Shown in pieces: positions 33,887 through 45,052 of a DNA stretch of 64,000 nt. Location of the stretch: positions 620,001 to 684,000 of the forward strand of contig NW_020289975.1 in NCBI RefSeq assembly GCF_003144245.1. The letters run 5' to 3'. The notes beneath the pieces are model-generated. The model had not been told where the DNA came from. It saw only the letters and a list, made by a program, of their open reading frames with translations, and ran no database searches. A program made the translations under genes and the position numbers. Numbering within the stretch: the stretch's first letter is position 1; each line of letters begins with the position of its first letter. This DNA is from Jaminaea rosea (lineage: Eukaryota > Basidiomycota > Exobasidiomycetes > Microstromatales).

Positions 33887-36800
33887 CTACGAGCTCTCCG
33901 GGTCGCCGTACTCATAGACGCCTAGATGTCTCCTCCTCGCCTCCTGGTTTCCAGACACCAGGCTCTGTCCCATCTTGGGATAGCTCTTCCAGTAGGGCAC
34001 CCTCTCATCCAGCAATGCCCACCCTTCCTTTGCCAAGCTGACGTTGATAGACGCCTCAGGCCCTGCAGCGACATTCGCGCTCGCCGGGTCGTAAAGGGTC
34101 AAGTGAAGCACTTGCCCCTCCTGGTAGTCAACGTTGGCGATGAGCTTCTGACCAAGGTAGTCGCGGAAGCGCTCTTGTGCCTCCCAGGCGTACTCGTTGA
34201 CTGCGCCGGCCTCGCCTGTTCCCGCTGCGGGAGCAAAGAGCTTGACGAAGCTGAGCCTTGCTTCACTCGCCTGCGGGGCCAGCCTTGCCCTGCCAAACTT
34301 CGCGGCGTCCAGCGGCTTGATATCGCTGAAGGGCACGTCCTCGAGGAGGTTTCCGTAGTCGTAATACAGCACAGTGGCCCTCTTGGCCGCCGGGCTTGCC
34401 TTCAGCACCTGTGCGCGATACCATTCCCCATCCTCAAATTTGGCAGCTACGTCGCCCTGAGGGCGGAAGCTGGCGGGCGCGGGTGCCGAGGAGCGATACG
34501 TCTTCGCCAGGTCATGCATAAGCTGCTCGAGCTGTGAGATCTCGCCACCAAGCGTTTGGACGCTGAAACCAAAGGGCTTTTCGAGAGAGCCATCCCCTCG
34601 AACGTCGCTGATAACCACGTCGCGATAGTCTGTGCGCGCCGGTGCGGGTTGGTTGGCCACTGCTCCTGCAGGAGGGCGAGCACCCCATGCTCCCTTCGCG
34701 GCGGCACCAGCGATGGGGCCTGATGATGCTGAGCTGACTGCGCCTGCTGCGACGCCGTTGCCATTCTGATCAGCTGTCACAGCCTCCCCCTCTTCCGTGT
34801 AGTCATGCCACATCCCTGCCTTGGCCTTCTTGGCCGCCTCTTCTGCAGCGAACAGCTTCGGCCCGTTCGGCGTGCCCTCAGCGCTATGCCCATGCACACT
34901 GGCCAGACCAGCCTCAACCAGCATCTGCGCAAAGTCCTGCTTGCCATTGGGCCCGAGCAGATAGAGGCAGCCGATGAAGCCGCCAACCTTGTCGAGGGAG
35001 AGGACCTCAATCTCTACGTCGCGCTGCAGGGCATGAGAAACGGCAAAGTCCTGCGCTTCCTTGCCAAAGGGTTCGTCCTTCTCCTTTGGGTTGCGAGCAG
35101 TGCGCGGCGCCTTGATCCCCGCCAGGACGAGCGTGAGACGGGCGTTTTCGCGGGGGACGAGGACCTTGAAACGCGATCCGCTAGCCACAAAATCGATGAT
35201 CGCTTGTGCTCTCCCTGCCCTCTTGAGCCCAGGGAGGTAAGAATGGGCTCTGCCCGCATTCTCTGACGCCTCGACAAAGTTGGGCACAGTTGCCGCCTTG
35301 CCAGAGTGGATTCCCTTGGCCTCGCTTGCAGCTGTGGCCTCTGCTGCGAGGAGGTCATCAAAGAATGGCGAACGGTCCTCATCGTCACGACGATGTCTGA
35401 CTACTGTAGCTAGGCCGCGTTGGATCAAAAGCTCGCCAACGTTGGCACCCTTGGTTTCCTTGGCGCCCGTCGTGGTTCGCACAGTCGCGTACGTGCGCTC
35501 GTCGAAGCCCGCCTCTGCTGGTTTGATGTAGTCGATCTGCACCTGGACTGTCTTGCCAATCAGTCGCTTTCTCAAGCACTCTCTTGCCTCGTACGACCAC
35601 CCTCCTCCCTGCTGGTCCTTGGGCGGCTGACGAATAGAAGAAAGCTGGATACGCTGCTCGGCTGCTGTGGGGCGCTTCACATGAATCGTGTCTCCGGAGA
35701 TGACGCGGGTGACTACTGCCTCGAATGTACGAGCGGCAGCAGGGACGGACATTTGGCTTGAGATGGCCGTAGGTACAAAGTCCTTCCAGATATTGAGGCG
35801 ACGATCCTTGGCAACTTTCTCTGCTGCGCGATACTTCTCCATGCCGCCGACTGAGGCCAGCATGCCAGTGTGCCAGTCGACGACTCGGGCGAGACCTGCT
35901 GAGAGGAGGAAGGCGGCGATGTCACCGTTGGGGTGAATTGCCATGCCGATGAGGACTGATGCGGTCGACTGCTGTTGCTGTTGCTGCTGCTGTTGCGCTT
36001 GCTGCTGTTGCGTTGATCCAAAGGGCGTAGGGGTGGCTAAAGGTTGCGGCACAGCGAGGAGCGTGACCTTGATGTCGCGGTTCAAGAGCCTTGTCTCGAC
36101 GAAGAACTTGCTCTCCTCTCCAAAGGCCTCGCCTCCCGTGTCGACGCTGTTGGGCCCACCACCACCAGAGACTCTCGGCGTCTTGATTCCCGCCAAGTGC
36201 AAGTTGATGAGCTGATGTCGCTTGGGCGTGAGCAAGAGGCGTACTCGTACCAGTGAGCCATCACGGACCTGCTCGACGATAGCATCGATGGCCTTGCCCT
36301 TCCATTCGGTAAGGAAAGCGTGCGAATTCTCCGGCATGTTATACGAGACGGCGAGGAGCTCATCAGGTCCCCAGATGCCCAGCTTGCTCAGCTGCGCCTC
36401 ATCCTGTACCGCGCGCTGATTAGCCTTCCAACCGCCCTCACCCTCTTCTTCAGGCACAGCATTGGCATTGCGCCTGGAGCCAGAGTCGTGCACTTTTGCC
36501 CAGCCGGCTGCCAGTATCTCGTGAGAGACATTGGTGTCGGGAAGACCGGGGCCCTTTGGTGGGAGAAAGACGTGGGCGAAGTTGCGGCCCATGGCTGTGT
36601 ATGCTAGTCGGTAGCGGATCTCGCGGCCGATGAGAAGGTTGCGCAGGAATTCTCGAGAGGCAAAGGCTTGGGGCTGCAAAGGATCCCAAGAGAAGGGCAA
36701 GAGGTGAGTTGCTGCGCTTCCTTGCATTCCCTGTCACTGCCAGGCGCCTACTCACCTCGTCATCGCGCTCACGGCTTCCCATACGGGGAGCCGCCAGGCC

Positions 36801-36968
36801 TGCGATGTGCAAAATCTTGAGGCCATTCTCGGCATCCTTGCCAGCCTGCGCAGTCATCTGCACGGGGCGTACGACGATGGTGTCTCCAGAGAGGACGCTG
36901 TGGACGCGGACGCCTCCCTGGAGGGGCGCCGTCGGCGAAGGCATCACGACGGGAGCTCCTGCGGACAT
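33887..36968 (-). CDS. SND1: Tudor staphylococcal nuclease (SND1/Tudor-SN)
   Basis: Conserved RNA-binding protein with tandem SN-like domains and a Tudor domain, linked to RNA stability, splicing and stress granules. CDS is complement(33887..36673, 36756..36968), 999 aa; the 82-nt intron has a GTGAGT donor. Splicing gives ERDDEPQAFASREFLRNLLI, as in animal SND1. Four SN-like repeats are visible (RVHSVLSGDTIVVRPV, GKAIDAIVEQVRDGSLVRVR, EAVVTRVISGDTIHV and AIIDFVASGSRFKVLVPREN). The Tudor domain follows at about 805-870 (FEDGEWYRAQVL and VLYYDYGNLLEDVP). A partial fifth SN domain ends the protein. A polyglutamine run lies in the second SN repeat. Human SND1 has 910 aa; the extra length is from this and other inserts. 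Confidence 0.95.
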
Positions 36969-37393
36969 TGCTGCTGATCGGGACGATGCTGGTGGGGCTA
37001 CGATGCTGAGTGGATGATGTACGGTCGAGAAAAGCGTGTTCGAAGGCAAGTCGATGGATATGAAGTGGAATGAAGCGAAGAAGAGGATGCCAATGAGGTG
37101 GCGCCAACCAAATGCGAGGCTGCGCTGCCAGGCTGCGACTCCACGCGGGCCAGAGAGACGAGCGGGAAGAAGTCAAGGCGGACAGCGAGCGAGCCGAGGC
37201 TTCTCTGCGGGGACCACGAGTCAAACCAGTCGCTACGTGGTCATCAATATCGCTACTAGTAAGACAGGATGGTAAAGATGGTCAAAGCCAAGAAGAACAT
37301 ACATGAGTGGGTAATCGCTCCCGTTTCCCTCCTTCCTGCGCCTCTCTCTATCCTTGCGCGCACCTTCTCTACAGCGTCGCCTGCCACCTACTC
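36969..37393. other. Intergenic region, MYST acetyltransferase 3' side to Tudor-SN start
   Basis: A 425-bp tandem gap between minus-strand genes. It contains the Tudor-SN promoter. Nothing else was recognised. Confidence 0.4.
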
Positions 37394-40300
37394 CTATCCA
37401 TCCTCATCCACACTCCCCTCCGCGTCCTCGTCGAGAAGCTCACTCTCATCAAAGGCCCAGGAGCTCGGAGCTCTGCCCGCAGATGATCCAGTCCTGCGCT
37501 TCGATGTGGTACTCGACCTCGCCCCTGAGCTGGCCACCCCGTTGCGAGGCGTACCACCCTTCTTGTGTGGAGGCGTCTTGGTAGTCGCAGCGGAGCGAGG
37601 TGAGACCTTCTTCACGCTTGGAGCTGAAGGGGAGAGCTTGGCCTTCTTGTTCTTGGCGAGAGGTGTTGCGAGCTCTTGAGCTTCAAGTGCAATCTCTGGC
37701 TGCGTGAGCGAGACGGGCGCTGGAAGTGGCGCGGGAGGCGGGACATTACTCGCAGGCACGATGACTGATGGACCGATCGCATCATCTATAAGGACTTGCT
37801 CCTCGGTGCCCGAGCCGCCTTCGTTGCCTTCTCTGATGGCGTCTGCGGGCTGAGTGAGTGAAGGTGCTGAAGAATTTTGGCCTGGATTGGCAGCGGCAGC
37901 TTGGGTATCAGGGCCAGAGGCAAGGGATAGAAGCCCGTCTAACCCGCGAAGCTCAGCTTCGATGCGTTGACTGTCTGCTCCGTCTGTGCCCGTTGCGGTG
38001 GGTCGCGAGGAGAGCGAGGGCGGCTGCTGTTGCGGTATCGCGTCCTCGATACCCAGATTGGTACTCTCTTGGCCATTGGCAACAGAGGAGGAGGATTGAG
38101 TGGCGCCATTCTCGACTTGCTGCGTTGTCACGGTATCTGATGCTCCTGCCACCAGCCCCAACGCGGATGCAGGAGGAACGCCAGCTCCCCTCGTCATCAC
38201 GAATGGCGTCCACCTAAGTCTCTCCGGCCGTACCTTCATATACCCCTTGCTCTCGTAATTCTTCAGATGGGCAACGACATATGCCCGATCGAAGTGGATA
38301 CGGTACGAGGTCGGAAGAGCATTGGCGCCGCTCTTGCTCTTGGCTGCATTGGCCGCTGCTGTGGCGCGAGCACGGCCGCCTCCTCGACCGCGACGACGTG
38401 GGGGCTGAGGAGTGGACGTAGTAGATCCATCGCCACCGGCGCCGTCGCGCGACTTGTACTTGAGCGTTGCGGGCAGGCGCAACGATGATGCCGCTGCGGA
38501 GGGGAGGGTGGAGCTCTCTCCATCGTACTCGACGATCATATCCTGCTCTCGTAGCACGTAGTGTACGTCATCCGCAGTCATAGCCGTTGCCTTGCAGATG
38601 TCCTCAATGGTCACCTCGTCGGGGGCCTCACGCAGGTATCCAAAGACGGCGAGGGTCCAGTAATTGCGGTAGCTCAGCAGCCCGAGGTCAGAGAGGGGCT
38701 TCTCTGGCGAGCCGAGGTTGCCTTCCTTCTTGGAGAGGAGGTAAGAAACATCGATGATGAAGTTGCCCCACCCTCTCCTTTGGCGGATAGGTAGTGTCAT
38801 GATGCAGGAGAGGTTATACCCCATATGGCTGCGCTTCTCCTTGGAGAAATAGCCGACGAAGTGAGCCCCAAGATCGTCCACTTCGGTCACAACGTAGAAG
38901 AGAAAAGGCTCGACATCGTAGTAGAGGGTCTTGTGGTCGAGGAACATCTTTGCCAAGAGGCAGAGATTCTGGCAGTAAATCTTGCTCTTGCGACCGTCCA
39001 CTTCGAAGATGCTGACATTGCCGTCACGGTAGATTTCGTCTCCTGGCGGGTGGCGGGCTTTACACTTGATGCGGTGACGTTGAGCCATGAAGCTGCTCTT
39101 CATATACTTGAGGCAGAACTCGCACAGCCAGAGTCGGCCGTCAGGGACGAGAGAGTACTCTTCGGGATAGGGTGCTTGGTACCAGGTATCGATATCGAAT
39201 GTAGAGAAGCGGATTTGCTTGATGGGAGTTGCCACGCCTGTGTCGGCAACGGTGGCTAGCGTACGTGGGTTCTCTGTGACAGGCGTGGGAACCTCTGATG
39301 GCTGCGACGAAGAAGCATCGACCGGAGTCGCGATGGCAAGGCGGCTCGGCGCTGGTGGCGGAGGCGCTGCTGGTTGTGATGAAGAGAAGACGCCGCGGAG
39401 TGATGAAAAGAAGTTCGAGGTCGTTGAAGTCGAGGCAGACGTCTGAGGTTGAGAAGCCGCCACCATTCGCGGCGTGCGGCTAGCCCCATCTGCAGCTCCC
39501 GTTCCAGCCCATGGCGATCCAGCAAAATACCCAGCTGCCGATGAGGATGCTACAGGGGTGCCCGACCCAGTCGACGCCCCTCCAGTCGCTCCTGCAGCTG
39601 GGCCCGTCCGCTTGATGCCTCTGCCCGTGCTTGTGGTGCCGGGTAGAGAGGCGACGGCGCCTCCGAGCTTGGCCTCAGCGGACGACTTGCTCTTCTCGAA
39701 GCGCATCTTATCCTGTGGTTTCGGACGGGTCTTGCTGGTATCTGCATCTTCTGCTGCAAGTACGCCGCCAAAGCGCTCTTCATCGCCTTCCTCTTCCTCT
39801 GCATCCGACGTGTCCGACGGGCTGTGACGACTGAAATGGGAGCCAAGGCGAGACTTTCCCTTTTTGCCGTAGCTTTTCTGACCCGGCCGGCCGCGATTGG
39901 AGGAGCCTTCGGCTGCTGCTGCTGCCGCCGTTGATGAGGAGTCGCTGCGGTAGTCTCTGTTCCACGGCTCGTCGCTGTCCGTGGAGTTTGCATCGTCGTC
40001 ATTGTCCGAGCCTTCCTCGCCGTTGGTCTCAGCATCGAAGAAGTCGACGAGTTTCATCGCGCCAGGCGTCGGTCGCTTGCGCGATGGCGTCTTGCCATTG
40101 ATCGCCTCTGACCCTCCGAGCGAAGATGACTTGCGTCCTCCTCTCCCCCCCGACCCAGATGCCATACTGCCCAGCTTGAGTTTCAGCAGAGGCATGCGAC
40201 GCTTCGATGCTGAGCCATTGAGGACTGTTTGCGACTCTTCTGAGGATGGGCTGGCAATCTCATAGCTCTTGTCCTTGTTCGTCGGCTTGCGCTGCCGCCT

Positions 40301-41833
40301 TGTACCACTCCTAGCTTCACCGACTGTCTGAGGCCCTCCGTCATCTTCTCCTGGCGGAAGCGGCTCACTAGCCAGTAATGGGCCGGAGTAGTGATCCGTT
40401 GTGGACGGTCCTTGCTCCCACGGCCCGTAGCTCGAAGCCAAAGGTGAGGAGATAGACGGCGAGCGGCCAAATGTGTTGCTTCTTCCGCTGCTCGCTCCGG
40501 ACCAGTCGTCTGAACGGACCTTGTGAGATTTGCGGGAGACTGCTTTGACATGCTCGCCGAGCTGTTGGCAGGTCGGGCAGTACCACTGGCCCTTTGGCGG
40601 CCCGTCGAGGGGAGGATCGAGGCAGTAGAGATGCCAGCCGCGATCGCAGCGATCGCAGAACATGATCGCGGCCTGAGCGGAAGAGGAGAGCGAGAGATAC
40701 ACATCAGCATGTAGCCTCTTGGCAATGGAAGCTCTCGTCGTACTCACATCGTCTCCCTTCTCACCACAGACTTCGCAATCCTTGCATTCCATACAATGCC
40801 AAGCGTACTCCTGTGCCACAGCTATCTTCCTCGGATTACGACCCCAGCGCATACAGGTAGGATGCCCGCTGCTACCACATGCATGGCAGCTAATGAGCTT
40901 CTCTGGCTTCTGATGTCGATTGAGAAGATAGCCACAGAAGGCGCATTGCTGGCTGGGAGGGGCGCGCTTCTTGACATTATGCTTGAATTGGCCCGTCTGA
41001 GGCTTGGGAGCCTTGACAAGCTTGCTGGAAGAGGATGCAAGAGCCAACGGAGCTGTCATTGGGAGGATCGGCGAATTGTGATTCGACTCGCGCCTTTGCC
41101 TCTTGCTGCTTCGATGAACTGCTGACGAGGATGATGATGATGATGACGAGGGTATGGATGGAGCTGGCATTGCGAGGGCGGATGTCGATGCCTGCGACTG
41201 GGACAGTCCGTCATCAGGACGATGGGCGTAGCCATTGACGAGGAGTGCAGCCCCAGAGGACATGTCAAGGCTGAGCGCCGCCGCCTCTGACTGCTCCGAG
41301 GCTGAGGAGGGGAGAGTGAGAGGAGGGAATGATGAAGACTTAGACCCTCGAGGGCGGAGACGCTTGCTGACAGGTTCTTCTGAGGGCGACTTGAAGGAAG
41401 ATGAGGACGACGAGAAGGGAGAAGAGGAAGAAAGGAAAGTCGTGAAGCCTGTCGACGCGTTACCCGTTGCGCGCGTATTGAGGTTGGCGGGTGAAGTTGA
41501 TGGACGAGGGAGAGGAGAGCTCTCGTCGTGGCGTCGGTGGAAGGGGAACAACCTCTTGAGGGCCTGTATCGTGTTTCTTGTCGTTCGTGAATGCCTCTGA
41601 TCTGACGCTGGGATCAACGACGATTGAGGAGATGCGACGAGGAGGGAAGGCAGGTGACCAACTCGGAGGCGATGATCCCTGTAAAGAGTCGTGGGTCGTG
41701 ATGGTCGCCCTCGACGGGGCGCTGCCTCGCGCCGCGGACTCGGACTCAGCCTCAGCTCACGCCGCCACGCGACGGCACTTTGCCTGCCTGCCGCCTCTCG
41801 ACTGACCTCGCCCGACTCACTCCCGTCGTGCAT
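37394..41833 (-). CDS. MYST histone acetyltransferase with double PHD finger (MOZ/KAT6-like)
   Basis: Histone lysine acetyltransferase. CDS is complement(37394..40672, 40748..41833), 1454 aa. The 75-nt intron (GTGAGT..CTCAG) is a multiple of three and stop-free, so the unspliced frame also stays open. About residues 295-400 form a tandem PHD (DPF): [61 protein letters not shown]. About residues 860-1070 form the MYST domain: a C2HC zinc finger ([20 protein letters not shown]), catalytic core [20 protein letters not shown], and acetyl-CoA loop [12 protein letters not shown]. The combination is that of animal MOZ/MORF; fungal relatives act in NuA3. Long Ser-rich disordered regions surround both. 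The first ~85 residues are poorly protein-like and could hide an upstream intron or a later start. Its ATG is only 86 bp from that of ELP6. Confidence 0.9.
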   Translation of the reverse strand: MHDGSESGEVSREAAGRQSAVAWRRELRLSPSPRREAAPRRGRPSRPTTLYRDHRLRVGHLPSLLVASPQSSLIPASDQRHSRTTRNTIQALKRLFPFHRRHDESSPLPRPSTSPANLNTRATGNASTGFTTFLSSSSPFSSSSSSFKSPSEEPVSKRLRPRGSKSSSFPPLTLPSSASEQSEAAALSLDMSSGAALLVNGYAHRPDDGLSQSQASTSALAMPAPSIPSSSSSSSSSAVHRSSKRQRRESNHNSPILPMTAPLALASSSSKLVKAPKPQTGQFKHNVKKRAPPSQQCAFCGYLLNRHQKPEKLISCHACGSSGHPTCMRWGRNPRKIAVAQEYAWHCMECKDCEVCGEKGDDVSTTRASIAKRLHADVYLSLSSSAQAAIMFCDRCDRGWHLYCLDPPLDGPPKGQWYCPTCQQLGEHVKAVSRKSHKVRSDDWSGASSGRSNTFGRSPSISSPLASSYGPWEQGPSTTDHYSGPLLASEPLPPGEDDGGPQTVGEARSGTRRQRKPTNKDKSYEIASPSSEESQTVLNGSASKRRMPLLKLKLGSMASGSGGRGGRKSSSLGGSEAINGKTPSRKRPTPGAMKLVDFFDAETNGEEGSDNDDDANSTDSDEPWNRDYRSDSSSTAAAAAAEGSSNRGRPGQKSYGKKGKSRLGSHFSRHSPSDTSDAEEEEGDEERFGGVLAAEDADTSKTRPKPQDKMRFEKSKSSAEAKLGGAVASLPGTTSTGRGIKRTGPAAGATGGASTGSGTPVASSSAAGYFAGSPWAGTGAADGASRTPRMVAASQPQTSASTSTTSNFFSSLRGVFSSSQPAAPPPPAPSRLAIATPVDASSSQPSEVPTPVTENPRTLATVADTGVATPIKQIRFSTFDIDTWYQAPYPEEYSLVPDGRLWLCEFCLKYMKSSFMAQRHRIKCKARHPPGDEIYRDGNVSIFEVDGRKSKIYCQNLCLLAKMFLDHKTLYYDVEPFLFYVVTEVDDLGAHFVGYFSKEKRSHMGYNLSCIMTLPIRQRRGWGNFIIDVSYLLSKKEGNLGSPEKPLSDLGLLSYRNYWTLAVFGYLREAPDEVTIEDICKATAMTADDVHYVLREQDMIVEYDGESSTLPSAAASSLRLPATLKYKSRDGAGGDGSTTSTPQPPRRRGRGGGRARATAAANAAKSKSGANALPTSYRIHFDRAYVVAHLKNYESKGYMKVRPERLRWTPFVMTRGAGVPPASALGLVAGASDTVTTQQVENGATQSSSSVANGQESTNLGIEDAIPQQQPPSLSSRPTATGTDGADSQRIEAELRGLDGLLSLASGPDTQAAAANPGQNSSAPSLTQPADAIREGNEGGSGTEEQVLIDDAIGPSVIVPASNVPPPAPLPAPVSLTQPEIALEAQELATPLAKNKKAKLSPSAPSVKKVSPRSAATTKTPPHKKGGTPRNGVASSGARSSTTSKRRTGSSAGRAPSSWAFDESELLDEDAEGSVDEDG

Positions 41834-41919
41834 TGGCCGCCTTGGCCTCGAGTCGACAGTGGAGCCTCGCTCTTACGACTCCTTTACGACCGGTCGCAAC
41901 GTCGACGAGGTGGAAGAGT
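41834..41919. promoter_or_regulatory. Very short divergent promoter, MYST HAT / ELP6
   Basis: Only 86 bp separate the two divergent ATGs if both starts are correct. Both 5' UTRs would have to overlap or start inside the opposing gene, or the HAT start is downstream of the one given. Confidence 0.45.
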
Positions 41920-42777
41920 ATGGCACCAGCGCCTCTATCGACGCTGCTAGCATTCTACTCTGCAATCGCCAATGGCAGCAGTACAGGAGACTGGCTTCCA
42001 CCTCCCGTCTGCTCTCACACCTTCATAACAGACACGCTCGCCTCGCCCGCCCTCTTCCTCCTCGTCGAATTCCTCAAGGCGGCGAACAACAGCAACGGCC
42101 AGCAGCCAACGAGCATACTCTGGCTAGCGGCCGATGCGTCCGGTCAGAGCCACCTGTCAGCCGTAGCACGGCGAGCAGGAGTCAATCTCACTCAGCTTAC
42201 TGCGAAGGGGCGATTCACCCTCATCGACGCGGCTCAAGTCATCCTCGACGGCGATTCAGATGAGGCAGCTCTTCGCTCCCTATATATGCGCGTACAAGGG
42301 GCCCTTCCAGCCCAAAATGCTGATTCTGAGCTAGGCGCGTCTTCGCAACGCCCTCGCTGCATCGTCATCATCGACGATGTGAGCTCTCTCCTGTGGAGCG
42401 TGGCCTCACAAGGCGACCCAGCCGTCCGCTCTATCCATCGCTGGATCGTCGCGCTTCGCTCGCTTTGCACTCGTCACCAATCATCCCTCGTCACGCTCCA
42501 GCATCTGGCTTCCACTTCTCCCTCGGCTGATGCGGCCTCAACCACCCTCTTTCACCGGCTGCTACGTTGCTCCCACATTTGGATCGAGGTGAAGGAGCTG
42601 TCCTCCGGCAGAGCGAGGGACTGCTCCGGCGAGATCAGCGTACACCCACTCGTTGACGTGACGAGCGTACAGCTCGTGAGCCCCGCTGCAGGAGGTTGGG
42701 GTAAAGGTGTGCTGTACAACGTTGCTAACGATGGGTCTGTGGTGATCTGGGCAAAGGGGACCCAGGGGACATCGTAG
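41920..42777 (+). CDS. ELP6: Elongator complex subunit Elp6
   Basis: RecA-fold subunit of the Elp4-5-6 ring of Elongator, which with Elp3 adds the 5-carboxymethyl group to wobble uridine of tRNAs. Single exon, 285 aa from the ATG at 41920. Family features are HTFITDTLASPALFLLVEFL, ILWLAADASGQSHLSAVAR, CIVIIDDVSSLLWSV and a C-terminal VLYNVANDGSVVIWAKG, close to the end of human ELP6 (YKIQDKSVSFFAKG). There is no canonical Walker A, as expected for Elp6. The frame is open upstream to 41833, but only by a TTG. Converges on HYPK with 69 bp between stops. Confidence 0.88.
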   Translation: MAPAPLSTLLAFYSAIANGSSTGDWLPPPVCSHTFITDTLASPALFLLVEFLKAANNSNGQQPTSILWLAADASGQSHLSAVARRAGVNLTQLTAKGRFTLIDAAQVILDGDSDEAALRSLYMRVQGALPAQNADSELGASSQRPRCIVIIDDVSSLLWSVASQGDPAVRSIHRWIVALRSLCTRHQSSLVTLQHLASTSPSADAASTTLFHRLLRCSHIWIEVKELSSGRARDCSGEISVHPLVDVTSVQLVSPAAGGWGKGVLYNVANDGSVVIWAKGTQGTS

Positions 42778-42846
42778 AGCGAGATCCGGCTTCGCGAGTC
42801 ATCTGTATTTGTAATAGCATAGCATATAGAATCGCAATCGCATCAT

Positions 42847-43258
42847 TCAGGCGACTACAACCTTCTTGACTGCCGCTACAAGATCCCCATCGGCCTCCTG
42901 AAGAGCAGTCTCCGCTTTATGTCTCGGCAGCATGAGCTCACGGACCTAGTCGCGAGATCAGAAGTGCGTGATCAGCTGTGGAGTCCTTGGAGCGACGCAG
43001 TCGACCCATGGTTTCTAAGATGATGCTCACGAGGTACTCTACGTCCTCCTTCTTCACTTTCTTGCCCTGAACAGCCTTCTCTCCCGCCAGCTTTGCCTGC
43101 TTCTTCCTTGCTTCATCGGGCATATCAACACAAACGGCATTGATTGCCTCGCTCATCCTTCCCCGCTCGAATGTGTATGGTCCGGCTGCTGCGCCTGCTG
43201 GACCGGGTAGAGGGACATAGTCTGCCCAGTCTTGGATGACCTCTGGAGCTGGGGCCAT
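42847..43258 (-). CDS. HYPK: HYPK-like NatA-associated protein
   Basis: Small chaperone-like partner and regulator of the N-terminal acetyltransferase NatA at the ribosome. CDS is complement(42847..42945, 43031..43258), 108 aa, with an 85-nt intron (GTGAGC donor). After splicing the C-terminus reads KKVKKEDVEYLVRELMLPRH then KAETALQEADGDLVAAVKKV. This is the UBA-like domain of HYPK (human KKEDLELIMTEMEISRAAAE and RSLREHMGNVVEALIAL). The preceding helix (SEAINAVCVDMPDEARKKQA) is compatible with the inhibitory N-terminal region. The assignment rests on the spliced C-terminus, since the unspliced reading frame has no match. Confidence 0.85.
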
Positions 43259-43457
43259 GCTGAGGAGAGTGAGGTGAGTGACGTCGGTGTTGAGTGGAGC
43301 GGACGATTGATTGGACCAAGTGAGCGCAGGCGGGGGTCGAGCTGATCCTGGTCCGTCGCTGCCGGCTGAGACGTCAGATTTTGGAGACGGAAGCGCGAGC
43401 GGCAGCGATTTCGCATCTTCTCGTTCAGCAATCACCACCACAAGAAGCTGGCTCACT

Positions 43458-44942
43458 ATGGCGCCTGAAGATCATGAAGAGGGTCCGAAGAAAAGGGCGA
43501 GGAAGGTGAGCACTCGCGCGTTGGAGCCGCATATATCGGTGGTGCTCCTCGAGCTCACGCCTTTCCCTCCTGTCACGCAGCGCACCCGCAAGTCAAGATC
43601 AAAAGCAAAGGGAATCGATGACGATGGTCAAGAAGGCGAGACCTCAATTCAGCAAGAAGAGCGACAGGCAGAGGCTCCTTCGACGTCAACATCTACGCAA
43701 CACCCCGCTCAAAGCGCTGACGTAGCATCTCACTCAGCGCCCACAGCAGCCTCCATCCTCACCTCGAATCCGCACAAGCCCTCCGTCCTTCCGCGTCCCT
43801 CCATCTACGGTCCACGCAAATACACCCTGTCCGTAGCCATCCCTTCGAGCATCGTCTACAATGCTCAGACGATGGAACTCAAGACGCGCCTTGTTGGCTC
43901 ACTGGCACGAGTCTGCGCCGTCTTCAATGTCGACGAGATCGTCGTTTGGGACGATGGGACACCTCCGCCTGCAAATGCTGGTGGGGGCGCTGGTGGACCT
44001 GGAGGGGGAGGCGCAGGCGGCCAGTACGGCAATCAGCACCAAGACGGGCAGCAGCGAGGCAGAAAACGCAACTTCGACGAAGACGGTGCAGGTCCCTCCA
44101 ACGGGAATAATGCACCGTTTGACGCCTCCCCTTTCATGGCCATGATCCTGCAATACCTCGAGACCCCGCAGTACATGCGACGTCAACTCTTCCCCATGCA
44201 TCCGCACCTACGTCTCGCCGGTCTTCTACCCCCGCTGGACTGCCCACATCACTTGAGATTTGAGGACGAGTCGCCATTCAGGGATGGCTTGGTCGTTGAG
44301 GCGCCACATTACGCTGCGAGTGCGCAGAGTCGAGGTGCTTGGGTCAATGTGGGACACAGGGATCCGCTCCAATGCGATGTCCTTGGCTCGCAGGTCCCGC
44401 CAATCGGGTCGAGGGTAACGGTGGATATGGCAAACTCGGTGCAAGGCAGGGGCACACTGGTGTCGCCGCGCACGCCTGTTCAGACGCAAGGGCTCTACTG
44501 GGGCTATTCGGTACGGCTGGCTTCTTCCCTCTCGAAGGTGTTCACCGACTCACCATTTCCCAGCAGCAGCAGCGAGGCAACCCCAGCAGAGTACGATCTG
44601 GTAATCGGCACAGCGGAACGAGGCGATGCGCTCACCGACGTTCTCTATGCGACCAACCTTGGTTCCGCCGTTCCCTCATCCAAGGACGGCTCCTCCACCA
44701 TTCAACCCCTTCCGGAATCTTTCGAACACGCCCTCGTCCTCTTTGGCGGTCTTTCAGGTCTCGAAGTTGCCATTGAGGCAGATGAGGGCATCCCGTTGGG
44801 TATGGAGGACGCGAGGGAGCTCTTTGATGTTTGGGTAGACTCATGCGAGGGTCAGGGGAGCAGGACGGTGAGGACCGAGGAGGCTTTGGTGATCACGCTA
44901 GCAAGGCTCAAGACGGCCTTGGAGCAGAGGGGAAGGAGATGA
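43458..44942 (+). CDS. SPOUT1: SPOUT1/C9orf114-like RNA methyltransferase
   Basis: Putative SAM-dependent RNA methyltransferase of the SPOUT (trefoil-knot) superfamily; the human relative is SPOUT1/CENP-32. CDS is join(43458..43505, 43581..44942), 469 aa. The 75-nt intron (GTGAGC..ACGCAG) is a multiple of three and stop-free. Family features are YTLSVAIPSSIVYNAQTMEL then KTRLVGSLARVCAVFNVDEI, then ILQYLETPQYMRRQLFPMHP and LRLAGLLPPLDCPHHLRFED. The C-terminal knot part contains EHALVLFGGLSGLEVAIEAD. A Gly/Gln-rich insert separates the first beta strand region from the next helix. The N-terminus is basic (GPKKRARK, RTRKSRSKAK), suggesting nuclear import. Confidence 0.9.
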   Translation: MAPEDHEEGPKKRARKVSTRALEPHISVVLLELTPFPPVTQRTRKSRSKAKGIDDDGQEGETSIQQEERQAEAPSTSTSTQHPAQSADVASHSAPTAASILTSNPHKPSVLPRPSIYGPRKYTLSVAIPSSIVYNAQTMELKTRLVGSLARVCAVFNVDEIVVWDDGTPPPANAGGGAGGPGGGGAGGQYGNQHQDGQQRGRKRNFDEDGAGPSNGNNAPFDASPFMAMILQYLETPQYMRRQLFPMHPHLRLAGLLPPLDCPHHLRFEDESPFRDGLVVEAPHYAASAQSRGAWVNVGHRDPLQCDVLGSQVPPIGSRVTVDMANSVQGRGTLVSPRTPVQTQGLYWGYSVRLASSLSKVFTDSPFPSSSSEATPAEYDLVIGTAERGDALTDVLYATNLGSAVPSSKDGSSTIQPLPESFEHALVLFGGLSGLEVAIEADEGIPLGMEDARELFDVWVDSCEGQGSRTVRTEEALVITLARLKTALEQRGRR

Positions 44943-45052
44943 GTACTGGGGCGCATACCTCGAGCGGGGTGCATAAGTAGATGGTGATTTTGGAGGAGCT
45001 TGCTAGTCCTTCTGTACAATGTCGTATACAGCTCCATCGGCCGCACAGCCCG

